NCBI RefSeq assembly: GCF_024496245.1 | Contig: NZ_CP101740.1 | Location: 868,001-932,000 of the forward strand | Source of the DNA: Sphingomonas qomolangmaensis | GTDB lineage: Bacteria > Pseudomonadota > Alphaproteobacteria > Sphingomonadales > Sphingomonadaceae | Direction of reading: 5' to 3' | Length of the DNA: 64,000 bases | Part shown: positions 27,512-36,020 of the stretch, one piece after another | Layout: each line of letters opens with the position of its first letter | How positions within the stretch are numbered: the stretch's first letter is position 1 | The notes under the pieces: generated by a model | Databases searched by the model: none | Told to the model about the DNA's origin: nothing | The model's input: only the letters and a program-made list of their open reading frames with translations | Position numbers and translations under genes: made by a program

Positions 27512-27928
27512 TCACCAGACGGTAGCGCCGTTTTCCTCGAGCCAGTTCGACCAGCTCTCATCCGCGATGATCGAGTGAAATGTAGCGCCGCTCTCGAACG
27601 CATAGTCCAGGCTGATTATTCGCACCCGCGGAAGTATCCGTCGCCGTGCCTGTATCTTCGGAAAGCCGGACCGCTTACGCCATCGTTGAACGGCGGAACG
27701 GTGACAACCGACTATGCGGGCAATGTCGGAGTCGTTTTGACCATTCTCGTAAAGAGTGGGGAAGTGCCGCTGCTGCGAGGGTGGTGTAATGAAATGGGCC
27801 GGCAGCCCGTATCTGGTTCGCCAATGCGAGATCGTAAACTTATCGCGGCCGATCGACCGTGCGATCTTCGCGTCGCTCATTCCCGAGTCGTACAGTTCGC
27901 GTCGATTGTCCTTCACACGACAGATCAT
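27512..27928 (-). CDS. Tandem helix-turn-helix DNA-binding protein
   Basis: 138 residues. Two homeodomain-like helix-turn-helix units are visible: LYDSGMSDAKIARSIGRDKFTISHW (about residues 12-36) and LYENGQNDSDIARIVGCHRSAVQRW (about 57-81). They are similar enough to be an internal duplication. The rest is unrecognised. ATG 27928 has GGAG six bases upstream; an in-frame GTG at 27940 is less likely. It is convergent with the virion operon (21-base gap), so it may regulate element genes. Confidence 0.7.
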   Translation of the reverse strand: MICRVKDNRRELYDSGMSDAKIARSIGRDKFTISHWRTRYGLPAHFITPPSQQRHFPTLYENGQNDSDIARIVGCHRSAVQRWRKRSGFPKIQARRRILPRVRIISLDYAFESGATFHSIIADESWSNWLEENGATVW

Positions 27929-27975
27929 GGTCGGCTCCACCAGTTCGATGCAGTGGTCGAAGATGGCACGCCCTC

Positions 27976-28007
27976 AAAAAGAACCGGCCCGCCTTTCGAC
28001 GGACCGG
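27976..28007 (-). terminator. Intrinsic terminator on the minus strand
   Basis: On the minus strand a stem (CCGGTCCG with CGGGCCGG, one mismatch, loop from 27992 to 27999) is followed by TTCTTTTTG. That is a classical hairpin plus U-run. It would end transcription of the two small minus-strand genes at 28042-28558. Confidence 0.7.
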
Positions 28008-28041
28008 GTATTTTGTCAGCCGTTCGGCGAATCGGGAGATA

Positions 28042-28299
28042 TTAGGCGAGCGCCGAACCGCGAGTGTGCCACAGGGCGTTAGTTTCCTCGCGCTCCTTGG
28101 CATGTGCCTGCGATGCCAGCAGTATCAGTGTGCCGACCGCATTGGCCGCTGCGACCAAGATTTGCCGGTTCGCCCTCGCGTCTTCGCTGGCGGCTAGCTC
28201 CAGGCACGATGCAACCGCGTGGGCCTGTTCCAAATAGTCGGGGGCTTCGTTATGCTCGATCGTCACGTCGTTGATCCGGAACGGTGCAGGGTCAACCAT
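28042..28299 (-). CDS. Small acidic-helical unknown protein
   Basis: 85 residues starting MVDPAPFRINDVTIEHNEAP. The body is Ala/Leu-rich helix (LEQAHAVASCLELAASEDARANRQILVAAANAVGTLILLASQAHA). No known family. Its start overlaps the end of the preceding small gene by eight bases, so the two form an operon running away from the operator region. Accessory function in the element is unknown. Confidence 0.6.
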   Translation of the reverse strand: MVDPAPFRINDVTIEHNEAPDYLEQAHAVASCLELAASEDARANRQILVAAANAVGTLILLASQAHAKEREETNALWHTRGSALA

Positions 28300-28558
28300 T
28301 TGACGCCTCCCGGCGGATCGCCAGCAGGTCGTTATGAACATCGCAGATCGCTTCGTCGCAGACCTGATGCACCAACAAAGCGCCGTGCATCAGGTTTTCC
28401 GCGTGGTAGGCGTCAGCCTGCTGCAGATCGATCGCCACCCAAATCAACGATTTGAGAACGTCCATTTTCGATGAGACATCGTCCAACTTCGTTAGGTCGA
28501 AATCGGCAGAAGTGGGTACGCGCGGCGGCATGCCTGTGGTACTGGGATCGGTAGCCAT
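28292..28558 (-). CDS. Small unknown protein, first gene of the leftward operon
   Basis: 88 residues, mostly helical after a Pro/Thr-rich start (MATDPSTTGMPPRVPTSADF). AAGGAG six bases before ATG 28558 fixes the start; longer in-frame starts to 28660 run across the operator and are rejected. Transcription would start in the shared operator region at 28643-28705, so the gene is probably controlled by the XRE-type protein encoded divergently. Confidence 0.65.
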   Translation of the reverse strand: MATDPSTTGMPPRVPTSADFDLTKLDDVSSKMDVLKSLIWVAIDLQQADAYHAENLMHGALLVHQVCDEAICDVHNDLLAIRREASNG

Positions 28559-28642
28559 GATTGTCTCCTTAACAGACGTCAGGGTCAGGCCGGATGTGGG
28601 GGAGCTACTACCTTCCCCCATCCGGCCACCCTCCTTCGAGGG

Positions 28643-28705
28643 TGATAACGCTGTTATCATAGTTAATCGGGTTGCGTCAATCGCGTTCTGATAATACAGT
28701 TATCA
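28643..28705. promoter_or_regulatory. Divergent promoter region with two matched 17-bp operators
   Basis: Operator 1 at 28643-28659 (TGATAAC-GCT-GTTATCA) and operator 2 at 28689-28705 (TGATAATACAGTTATCA) are both dyad-symmetric and share the TGATAA/TTATCA arms, with centres 46 bp apart. On the minus strand TTGACG (28675-28680) is 16 bases from GATAAC inside operator 1. On the plus strand GATAAT at 28690-28695 inside operator 2 is a good -10. This is a lambda-like divergent repressor switch. Confidence 0.75.
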
Positions 28706-28707
28706 GC

Positions 28708-28935
28708 ATGACGCCTCAACAATCTAAGATGGCTCGCGTGATGCTCGACTGGTCGCTTTCCGATCTGGCGGAAGCGGCGGGCGTCGGTCGCGCGACAGCA
28801 GCGCGGTTCGAGCTAGGACAGTCGGTGCAGGACGAAACGGCCCAGGCTCTGCGATCCGCGTTCGAATCGCGGCGCATACGGTTCATAGACAGCGGCAAGA
28901 TGGCAGGCGGTGTCTATCAGACGCGAGCAGGATAG
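28708..28935 (+). CDS. XRE-family helix-turn-helix regulator (Cro/repressor-like)
   Basis: 75 residues. The helix-turn-helix is clear: WSLSDLAEAAGVGRATAARFELG (about residues 14-36), followed by a short C-terminal extension with no dimerisation or cleavage domain. The start is ATG 28708, only two bases after operator 2 and about a dozen after the candidate -10. The mRNA would therefore be nearly leaderless, with no ribosome-binding site; longer in-frame starts cross the operator. It probably represses both its own promoter and the leftward operon. I infer that it controls the element's quiescent state. Confidence 0.8.
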   Translation: MTPQQSKMARVMLDWSLSDLAEAAGVGRATAARFELGQSVQDETAQALRSAFESRRIRFIDSGKMAGGVYQTRAG

Positions 28936-28944
28936 GAATATTTC

Positions 28945-29439
28945 ATGAGCAATGACCAGAAGCTGCCAAATCTCAACATGTCCCTTCGCCGCTTATCAAC
29001 ACCTCTGTACCCGTCCATCAGTGCTTTTAACACGGACGCGATGGAGGAAGCACTTGAAGAAGGTAATCGAAGGGTAGCCGAGCAAGGCGAGCGATCCCGC
29101 CAGGTTGCTGAGGCTTCACGTTATCAAATGGAAGCCGCGGAAATCACGTGCGCTCAAATATTGGGTGAGGTGAAAAACTTCGAGGATAGCCTGACCGAGG
29201 ATGAAGAAGCTTTCCTCTGCTTCGTCGGCGGGCCATCGGGGTCTCTGATGTTTCCACAGCGTATCTCGTATCTGGCTCCCGACAAACTTGTGTTCTCGGG
29301 TGAAGATCAAAATGGCCATCGGGTGAGCGCCGTGCAGCACGTCACGCAGCTAAACGTGATGCTGCAAGCCTTGCCAGTGCAGGCTGGCGAAGAGCCGCGC
29401 CGCACCGGTTTTCACGATCCGGATAGTCCCGAAACCTGA
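28945..29439 (+). CDS. DUF6173-like unknown accessory protein
   Basis: 164 residues. The C-terminal half (IsYLAPDKLVFSGEDQNGHRVSAVQHVTQLNVMLQAL) resembles the DUF6173 pattern, in which a 'F-x-G-x-D-x-x-G ... Q-H-V-x-Q-L' core is conserved. The N-terminal half is a Glu/Arg-rich helix. It follows the XRE regulator by nine bases and is the last gene before attR, where satellites and prophages often carry host-benefit or defence genes. No function is known to me. Confidence 0.55.
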   Translation: MSNDQKLPNLNMSLRRLSTPLYPSISAFNTDAMEEALEEGNRRVAEQGERSRQVAEASRYQMEAAEITCAQILGEVKNFEDSLTEDEEAFLCFVGGPSGSLMFPQRISYLAPDKLVFSGEDQNGHRVSAVQHVTQLNVMLQALPVQAGEEPRRTGFHDPDSPET

Positions 29440-29570
29440 TCGCTCGATTCGGTTGACCCGAGCCGAAATCGGCATCGTAAAGCCCTTTCGGTAAGTGGTA
29501 TGGAATGTGGGATCGACTAGCGGTCAATGCCGCTAAGTTCCTGCAAACGCGCTGTAAACTGGCGCAGCAA

Positions 29571-29660
<90 letters not shown>

Positions 29661-29810
29661 GCATGCCGGCCACTCAGCATGCTGGCACGCCCCGATTACG
29701 CAGGTCGGCGGGTTTTCTGCAAGCCCGCGCTCGCCAAGGGGTTCCAGCACCGGGGGGGAGTGTGCCAATAGTCGGCACCACGGCCGGCGGGGCCGGGGTG
29801 GAGCTGTGTA

Positions 29811-30839
29811 ATGCGTATTTTCGGGGCGATCCTTCTGGCCGGCATTGCGCTCGGCGGCTTGGGCGGCGGGGCGGCCGCTCAGGACAATGCGAGCTTCCAG
29901 AGCTATCTGGCGACGGTGCGAAGCAAGGCGCTGCGCGAGGGGGTGAGCGATCGCACGCTCAATTCGGTGCTGCCCTCGCTGACGGTGAACCCGCGGGTGA
30001 TCGAGCTCGATCGCGACCAGCCGGGCAGTTCGAGCCCCAATGCGCCGATCTCCGACTTTGCCCCCTATCGCGCACGGCATGTCGATGCCGCGCGGATCGG
30101 ACGCGGTCGCAGCGCCTATCGCGGCAACCTGAACACGTTGCGCGCGGTCGAGCAGCGTTATGGCGTGCCCGGATCGATCCTGGTCGCGATCTGGGGGCAT
30201 GAGACCAATTATGGCGGCTATACCGGCGATTTCGATCTGCCGCGCTCGCTCGCCACGCTCGCCTTCGAGGGACGCCGCCGGCCGCTGTTTGAAGGCGAGT
30301 TCATCGCGCTGCTCAAGATCATCGATCGCGGCGTGCCGCGCGAGCGGCTGAAGGGCAGCTGGGCGGGCGCGATGGGCTATCCGCAGTTCCTGCCGTCGGT
30401 CTACCTGCGGCTCGCGGTCGACGGCGATGGCGATGGTGACGCCAATATCTGGGCGAGCGAAGCCGATGCGCTGGCGTCGATCGGCAATTATCTGTCGAAC
30501 GCCGGCTGGCGGCGCGGCCAGCCCTGGGGCGTTGCGGTGAACGTGCCCGCAGGCCTCGCGCGTGCGCCGCTCGAAACCCGCACCGTCTCGCCGCGCTGTC
30601 CGCGGGTGTTCGACCGGCATAGCCAGTGGCGCACGATCGCCGAATGGCGCGCGCTCGGGGTGACCCCGCAGGGCGGCGCGTTGCCCGCCGACAATGTGCA
30701 GGCGACCTTGCTCGAACCCGATGGCCAGGGGCGCACCGCCTTCCTGCTGACGAGCAATTATCGCGTCATCCTCGATTATAATTGTTCGAACTTCTATGCT
30801 CTTTCGGTGGGGTTGCTGGCCGATGAAGTCTCGCGCTGA
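29811..30839 (+). CDS. mltB: Lytic murein transglycosylase (MltB-like, SLT_2)
   Basis: 342 residues with a signal peptide (residues 1-24, ending AAAQ). The domain has the MltB pattern: YGVPGSILVAIWGHETNYG with the catalytic Glu, ERLKGSWAGAMGYPQFLPSVY, and DGDGDANIWASEADALASIGNYL. It cleaves glycan strands in the periplasm with 1,6-anhydro product formation. GGAG lies seven bases before ATG 29811. It begins 150 bases after the tRNA and is the first of a long forward run of nine genes. Confidence 0.93.
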   Translation: MRIFGAILLAGIALGGLGGGAAAQDNASFQSYLATVRSKALREGVSDRTLNSVLPSLTVNPRVIELDRDQPGSSSPNAPISDFAPYRARHVDAARIGRGRSAYRGNLNTLRAVEQRYGVPGSILVAIWGHETNYGGYTGDFDLPRSLATLAFEGRRRPLFEGEFIALLKIIDRGVPRERLKGSWAGAMGYPQFLPSVYLRLAVDGDGDGDANIWASEADALASIGNYLSNAGWRRGQPWGVAVNVPAGLARAPLETRTVSPRCPRVFDRHSQWRTIAEWRALGVTPQGGALPADNVQATLLEPDGQGRTAFLLTSNYRVILDYNCSNFYALSVGLLADEVSR

Positions 30840-31626
30840 GTTCCTGATCCTCGGCCTGCTGGGCGCTGCGGGGGCGGCGTCGGCGCAGGACGCGCCGCCC
30901 GCCGAAGTCGTCGCGGCTTCGGGACCGCTGGGTACTTCGGGCGAGATAAAGCGCTACGACGAAGTCGGCGCGGTGGGGCTGGCGAGCGCGCTCGACAATC
31001 CGATCGGTGCTGCCCATGCGACGCTGCCGATGGGGAGCGTCGCCGAGGTAACCGCGCTCGACACCGGCCGAACGATCCTGGTGCCGATCGTCGCGCAGCT
31101 GCCCGCAGGTAGCCAAGTGATCGCGCTGGCACCCGGCGCGCTTTCGGCGCTTGGCATTGCGGCGCAGGCCGGCGTTCGGGTGCGCGGCGTGACGCCTTCG
31201 CCGCAGGATCAGGCGGCGTTGCAGGCGGGGCGTCCCGGGCTGCCGCGGCTCGATGCGCCGCCGGTGCTGCTCAACGGCTTGCGCAAGCAGATGGCGGCGG
31301 TGCTACCCACGCCAACGCCGATGGCGCCGCCCAAGCCTGCTGCCGCAAAGCCAGCCCCCAAGCCCGCATCGCCTCGCCCGGTGCCTACGGCACCTGCGCC
31401 ACCAAAGCCCGCTGCCACCGGCACCTGGTTCGTCCAGGTCGCCGCGCTCTCCAGCGAGCCGCGCGCCAGGGCGCTGGCGAGCCAATTGAACGGCCGCTCG
31501 ATCGCCGCAGGCCGCTTCTGGCGCGTCCAGCTCGGACCGTTTCCAGATGCCACTGCCGCCAATTCGGCCCGCGCACGCGCCGCCGGAAGCGGCTATCGCG
31601 ACGCCACCGTCTTTCGTTCGAAATGA
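30823..31626 (+). CDS. Exported SPOR-domain protein with degenerate RlpA-like domain
   Basis: 267 residues, signal peptide about 1-24. A double-psi-barrel-like region (about 35-120, AAHATLPMGSVAEVTALDTGR) resembles RlpA, but the catalytic Asp-containing segment of RlpA is replaced by VPIVAQLPAG, so enzyme activity is doubtful. A long Pro/Ala linker follows, then a C-terminal SPOR domain (GTWFVQVAALSSEPRAR) that binds denuded glycan at division sites. ATG 30823 overlaps mltB by 17 bases. It probably acts with the neighbouring transglycosylase and carboxypeptidase in septal wall turnover. Confidence 0.8.
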   Translation: MKSRAEFLILGLLGAAGAASAQDAPPAEVVAASGPLGTSGEIKRYDEVGAVGLASALDNPIGAAHATLPMGSVAEVTALDTGRTILVPIVAQLPAGSQVIALAPGALSALGIAAQAGVRVRGVTPSPQDQAALQAGRPGLPRLDAPPVLLNGLRKQMAAVLPTPTPMAPPKPAAAKPAPKPASPRPVPTAPAPPKPAATGTWFVQVAALSSEPRARALASQLNGRSIAAGRFWRVQLGPFPDATAANSARARAAGSGYRDATVFRSK

Positions 31627-31655
31627 TCCTCAAGCCACCAGGGTTCGTGTTTTCC

Positions 31656-32819
31656 ATGAAGAAACTGCTCGTACTGCCGCCGCTGTTCCTCGCGCTGGCG
31701 ATGCCCGCTTCGGCGCAGCGTCCGCCCTATGACACGCCTGCGCCGGTGGCGTTCATCGAGGATCTGTCGTCGGGCGCCGTGCTGTATGCCAAGGACGCCG
31801 ATCGCCGCATGCCGCCGGCGTCGATGGCCAAGATGATGACGACCTATGTCATCTTCGACATGCTCCAGAAGGGCGAGCTGAAGCTCGACCAGAAGTTCCG
31901 CGTCCGCCCCGAGACCTGGGAGCGCTGGCACGGCCCCAAGGCGGGCTCGACGATGTTCCTGTCGCCCAACGAGGAAGTGAGCGTCGAGAATCTGCTGTAC
32001 GGCGTGGTCGTGCTGTCGGGGAACGACGCCTGCGTCGTGCTCGCCGAGGGGATTGCCGGCACCGAGGAAGCGTTCGCCAATTTGATGAACCAGCGCGCCA
32101 AGGCGATCGGCCTGAGCAACAGCCGGTTCGGCAATTCGAACGGCTGGCCCGATGAAGGCCGCACCTATGTCACCGCGCGCGACCTGGCGACGCTCGCCAA
32201 GGTGACGATCGAGCAGCATCCGCAGCTCTACAAGAAGTTCTACACCCGCCGCGATTTCACCTGGGGCCAGACGATGGGCGGCAACGCGATCACCCAGGCC
32301 AATCGCGACCCGCTGCTCGGGCGCGTCGACGGCGCCGATGGGTTGAAGACCGGGCACACCGAGGAAGCGGGCTATGGCTTCACCGGATCGGCCGAGCAGA
32401 GCGGGCGGCGGCTGGTGATGGTGCTTGCCGGGCTGACCAGCGCGAACCAGCGCATCAGCGAATCGGTGCGCTTCATGGAATGGGGCTTCGGCGCGTGGAA
32501 ATCGCGGCCGATCGTCAAGAAGGGCAAGCGCGTCGAGACCGCCGACGTCCAACTGGGCGGCGAGGCGACCGTCGGGCTGGTCGCGCCGCGCGACCTGTCG
32601 ATCACCGTACCCTCGGGCACCAGTGCGCCGGTGACCGTCAAGGTGGTGTATCAGGGGCCGATCAAGGCGCCGATCGCCGCGGGCCAGCACATCGCCGACC
32701 TGGTCATCACCAGCGCCGACACCGGCGAACAGCGGATGCCGCTGGTCGCCGAAGCCGCGGTTGAGGAAGCTGGCTTCTTCGGGCGCGTCTGGGCGGGCCT
32801 GATGTCGCTGTTCGCTTGA
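31656..32819 (+). CDS. dacC: D-alanyl-D-alanine carboxypeptidase (PBP5/6 family)
   Basis: 387 residues. The signal peptide ends at ASAQ (about residue 20). The three penicillin-binding motifs are intact: S56-M-A-K59, S121-G-N123 and K231-T-G233. A C-terminal beta-rich domain precedes an amphipathic membrane-anchor helix (FFGRVWAGLMSLFA). It trims pentapeptide stems by removing the terminal D-Ala. ATG 31656 is chosen because it begins a proper signal peptide. The stop overlaps the tmk start. Confidence 0.94.
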   Translation: MKKLLVLPPLFLALAMPASAQRPPYDTPAPVAFIEDLSSGAVLYAKDADRRMPPASMAKMMTTYVIFDMLQKGELKLDQKFRVRPETWERWHGPKAGSTMFLSPNEEVSVENLLYGVVVLSGNDACVVLAEGIAGTEEAFANLMNQRAKAIGLSNSRFGNSNGWPDEGRTYVTARDLATLAKVTIEQHPQLYKKFYTRRDFTWGQTMGGNAITQANRDPLLGRVDGADGLKTGHTEEAGYGFTGSAEQSGRRLVMVLAGLTSANQRISESVRFMEWGFGAWKSRPIVKKGKRVETADVQLGGEATVGLVAPRDLSITVPSGTSAPVTVKVVYQGPIKAPIAAGQHIADLVITSADTGEQRMPLVAEAAVEEAGFFGRVWAGLMSLFA

Positions 32820-33439
32820 TCGGGCGCTTCATCTCGCTCGAGGGCGGCGAGGGGGCGGGAAAGTCGACTCAGGCTGCCGCGCTCGCCGCCGCGCTCGAAG
32901 CGCGCGGGCTGCCCGTGCTCGTCACGCGCGAGCCGGGCGGGAGCGAGGGCGCCGAGGCGATCCGCCAGCTGCTGATGCAGGGCGATGTCGCGCGGTGGAG
33001 CGCGCATGCCGAAGCATTGCTGTTCGCCGCGGCGCGCGCCGATCATGTCGAGAAGCGTATCCGCCCGGCGATCGCGGCGGGGACGTGGGTGATCTGCGAT
33101 CGCTATCTTGATTCGACGCGTGCCTATCAGGGGGCACAGGGGATCGACGATGCCGCGATCCTGGCGCTGCACGGCTTCGGATCGAAGGGGTTGTTGCCCG
33201 ATCGCACCTTCTTCCTAGCGCTGCCGCGCGCGGCGGGCCAGCAGCGGACGCGCGCGCGCGACGGCGCCGCCAACGACCGGTTCGAAGCGCGCGATGCGCC
33301 GTTTCACGATGCCGTCGCGGCAGGGTTCGAGGCGATCGCGACGAACGAGCCCGATCGGGTGCGACGGATCGACGCGGCGCGGTCGGCTCCGGAGGTGACC
33401 CAGGCGATGCTCGACGGCCTCGCCGACCTGCTGCCATGA
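32816..33439 (+). CDS. tmk: Thymidylate kinase
   Basis: 207 residues; converts dTMP to dTDP. The P-loop GGEGAGKST is near residues 10-18, the TREPGG motif near residue 41 and the DRYLDS motif near residue 100. The start is TTG 32816, overlapping the dacC stop by four bases (TTGA), so it is likely read by re-initiation. It is followed with an ATGA overlap by holB, the usual tmk-holB pairing. Confidence 0.95.
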   Translation: MIGRFISLEGGEGAGKSTQAAALAAALEARGLPVLVTREPGGSEGAEAIRQLLMQGDVARWSAHAEALLFAAARADHVEKRIRPAIAAGTWVICDRYLDSTRAYQGAQGIDDAAILALHGFGSKGLLPDRTFFLALPRAAGQQRTRARDGAANDRFEARDAPFHDAVAAGFEAIATNEPDRVRRIDAARSAPEVTQAMLDGLADLLP

Positions 33440-34410
33440 CGCCAGCGGTCGGCAACGCCGCGCCGCGCGCCGCGTTCGCCGCGGCGATGGCGGGCGGGTC
33501 GCTGCATCATGCGTGGCTGATCACCGGTCCTGAGGGCACCGGCAAGGCGGGGTTCGCGCATGATATGGCGCGGCGGATGCTGGCCCATGCCGCCGATCCT
33601 TCGCTCGACCCTACCGCCGCAGTGCCGGCGGGGCATCGGATCGGCGCGTTGCTCGATGCCGGGTCGCATCCCGATTTCCGGCTGCTGGCGCGGCTGCCCA
33701 AGGACGCCGACAAGCCCGAGCAGGACATCGCGCGCAGCATCACGATCGCGCAGGTGCGCACGCTCCAGCCGATGTTTGCGACCAAGCCGTCGATGTCGTC
33801 GCGCCGCGTGGTGCTGATCGATTCGATCGACGATCTAGAGCGCGGCGGCGCCAATGCGCTGCTCAAGAACCTCGAAGAGCCGCCGGCAGGGACGATCTTC
33901 CTGCTGGTGAGCCATGCGCCTGGGCGGCTGTTGCCGACGATCCGCTCGCGCTGCCGCCTGCTACGCTTCGCCGCGATCGAGGATGCCGAGGTGGCGGCGG
34001 TGCTGCGGCACGAACTGCCCGAGGCGGGCGACGACGAGATCGCGGTGCTGGTACGCGCAGGCGCGGGGTCGCCGGGGCGCGCGCTGCGCTTTGCCGGGCT
34101 CGACATGGCGTCGATCGAGCGCGACCTGACGCTGCTCGCCGATCGCGGCGATGCCGACAATGCGATCCGCACGCGGCTCGCCAAGGCGCTCGGGGTAAAG
34201 GCCGCGCATCCACGCTATGTGGCTTTCCTCGAACGCGTGCCCGCCTTTCTCGCCGAGCGGGCGCGGCTGCTGGAGGGCAGGGCGCTGCGCGATGCGCTCG
34301 ACGCGCATGCCGCCGCCAAGGACGTGGCGGGCGCGGCGATCGGACTGTCGCAGGATGCCGGCGCAGCGGTGTTCGAAATCGGCGGGATCGTGGCCAGGCT
34401 GGCACGCTGA
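33436..34410 (+). CDS. holB: DNA polymerase III subunit delta prime
   Basis: 324 residues. Clamp-loader delta prime: AWLITGPEGTGKAGFAHDMARRM (the P-loop-like region), the NALLKNLEEPPAGTIFLLVSH segment and the SRC-type TIRSRCRLLRF motif are all recognisable. No zinc-binding cysteine cluster is present. The start overlaps the tmk stop by four bases. It is the usual tmk partner. Confidence 0.93.
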   Translation: MTPAVGNAAPRAAFAAAMAGGSLHHAWLITGPEGTGKAGFAHDMARRMLAHAADPSLDPTAAVPAGHRIGALLDAGSHPDFRLLARLPKDADKPEQDIARSITIAQVRTLQPMFATKPSMSSRRVVLIDSIDDLERGGANALLKNLEEPPAGTIFLLVSHAPGRLLPTIRSRCRLLRFAAIEDAEVAAVLRHELPEAGDDEIAVLVRAGAGSPGRALRFAGLDMASIERDLTLLADRGDADNAIRTRLAKALGVKAAHPRYVAFLERVPAFLAERARLLEGRALRDALDAHAAAKDVAGAAIGLSQDAGAAVFEIGGIVARLAR

Positions 34411-34463
34411 CCAACGGGTGACAGGGCTTGTGCCACGCCCCTCCCACCCCCTAAACGCCGCGC

Positions 34464-36020
34464 ATGGCCGAACCCTATTACATCACCACCGCGATCCATT
34501 ATCCCAACGGCAAGCCGCATATCGGCCACGCCTATGAAATGATCGCCGCCGACGCGATTGCGCGCTTCCAGCGCCAGGCGGGGCGCGACGTGCGCTTCCA
34601 GACCGGCACCGACGAGCATGGGCTGAAGATGGTGCAGACCGCGCGCGACCGCGGCGTGCCGGTGCGCGACCTTGCCGACGAGATGTCGGGATATTTCAGC
34701 GACATGGCGCAACGTCTGAACATTTCATGCGACCGGTTCATCCGCACCGTCGAGCCCGAACATTACCGCGCGAGCCAGGCGATCTGGCAGGCGATGCAGG
34801 ACGCCGGCGACCTGTATCTCGATCGTTACGAAGGCTGGTATTCGGTTCGCGACGAAGCCTTCTACGAGGAAAAGGAACTGACCGAGGGGGCAGGGGGCAT
34901 CAAGCTCTCGCCGCAAGGCACTCCGGTCGAATGGACCGCCGAGGAGACCTGGTTCTTCCGCCTGTCGAAATATCAGCAGCCCTTGCTCGATTTCTACGCC
35001 GCCAATCCGGGCTTCATCCGCCCCGAAAGTCGCCGCAACGAAGTGCTCCGCTTCGTCGAGGGTGGGCTAATCGACCTGTCGGTATCGCGTACCAGCTTCG
35101 ATTGGGGGGTGCCGGTGCCGGGCAGCGACGGCCATGTGATGTATGTCTGGGTCGATGCGCTCACCAACTACCTCACCGGCACGGGCTATCCCGATGGCGG
35201 CGAGCTTTCGCGCTATTGGCCGGCGGCGTCGCACATCATCGGCAAGGACATCGTCCGCTTCCACGCGGTCTATTGGCCGGCGTTCCTGATGTCGGCGGGG
35301 CTCGCGCTGCCAAAGGAAGTGTTCGGCCACGGCTTCGTGCTCAACCGTGGCGAGAAGATGTCGAAGTCGCTCGGCAACGTCGCCGATCCGATGGCGCTCG
35401 CCGATGCGTTCGGCGTCGATGCGCTGCGCTATTTCCTGCTGCGCGACATTGGTTGGGGGCAGGACGGCAGCTATTCGCCGCGCGCGATCGCGATGCGCGC
35501 CAATGCCGATCTGTCGAACAGCTTCGGCAATCTGGCGCAGCGCACGCTGGCGTTCATCGCCAAGAATCTCGACGGCGCGATGCCGGGGGCGGGGCGCGGC
35601 GACCCTGCCGACGCGGCGTTGCTGGCGACCGTGGGCGAAGCGAACGCCGAGTTCGTCCGGCTGTTCGGCGATCACGGGCTCACCCAGGCGCTCGAGGCCT
35701 GGATGCGCGGGGTGTTCGCCTGCAACCAATATATCGATGCGCAGGCGCCCTGGGCGCTGCGCAAGACCGATCCCGAGCGGATGGAGGCGGTGCTCGGCAC
35801 GCTGATCCGCGCGATCCGGCTGTGCGCGATCACGATCCTGCCGGTGGTGCCAGCTGCCGCCGGCGCGATGCTCGACCAATTGGGGGTCGAGGATCGCAGC
35901 CACGCGGCCCTTGCCGACGAAGGCTGGTACGCCGCGCACGCAGCGACGGGGTTTCGGATCGCGTCGCCAACCCCCATCTTCCCTCGACTGGAAATCCCCG
36001 AGGAGGAACCGGCGGCATGA
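34464..36020 (+). CDS. metG: Methionyl-tRNA synthetase
   Basis: 518 residues. Class I synthetase with the HIGH-type signature PNGKPHIGHAYE at residues 13-24 and the KMSKS motif in GEKMSKSLGNVADP. It is the shorter MetG form without a C-terminal tRNA-binding dimerisation domain. It loads methionine onto initiator and elongator tRNAs. ATG 34464 follows a 53-base gap after holB, and its stop overlaps the tatD start. Confidence 0.96.
   Translation: MAEPYYITTAIHYPNGKPHIGHAYEMIAADAIARFQRQAGRDVRFQTGTDEHGLKMVQTARDRGVPVRDLADEMSGYFSDMAQRLNISCDRFIRTVEPEHYRASQAIWQAMQDAGDLYLDRYEGWYSVRDEAFYEEKELTEGAGGIKLSPQGTPVEWTAEETWFFRLSKYQQPLLDFYAANPGFIRPESRRNEVLRFVEGGLIDLSVSRTSFDWGVPVPGSDGHVMYVWVDALTNYLTGTGYPDGGELSRYWPAASHIIGKDIVRFHAVYWPAFLMSAGLALPKEVFGHGFVLNRGEKMSKSLGNVADPMALADAFGVDALRYFLLRDIGWGQDGSYSPRAIAMRANADLSNSFGNLAQRTLAFIAKNLDGAMPGAGRGDPADAALLATVGEANAEFVRLFGDHGLTQALEAWMRGVFACNQYIDAQAPWALRKTDPERMEAVLGTLIRAIRLCAITILPVVPAAAGAMLDQLGVEDRSHAALADEGWYAAHAATGFRIASPTPIFPRLEIPEEEPAA

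Noticed and set aside
27488..28045. 185-residue forward ORF at the right of the virion operon
   Set aside because: It is opposite the tandem helix-turn-helix gene, which has the better start, motif and terminator.
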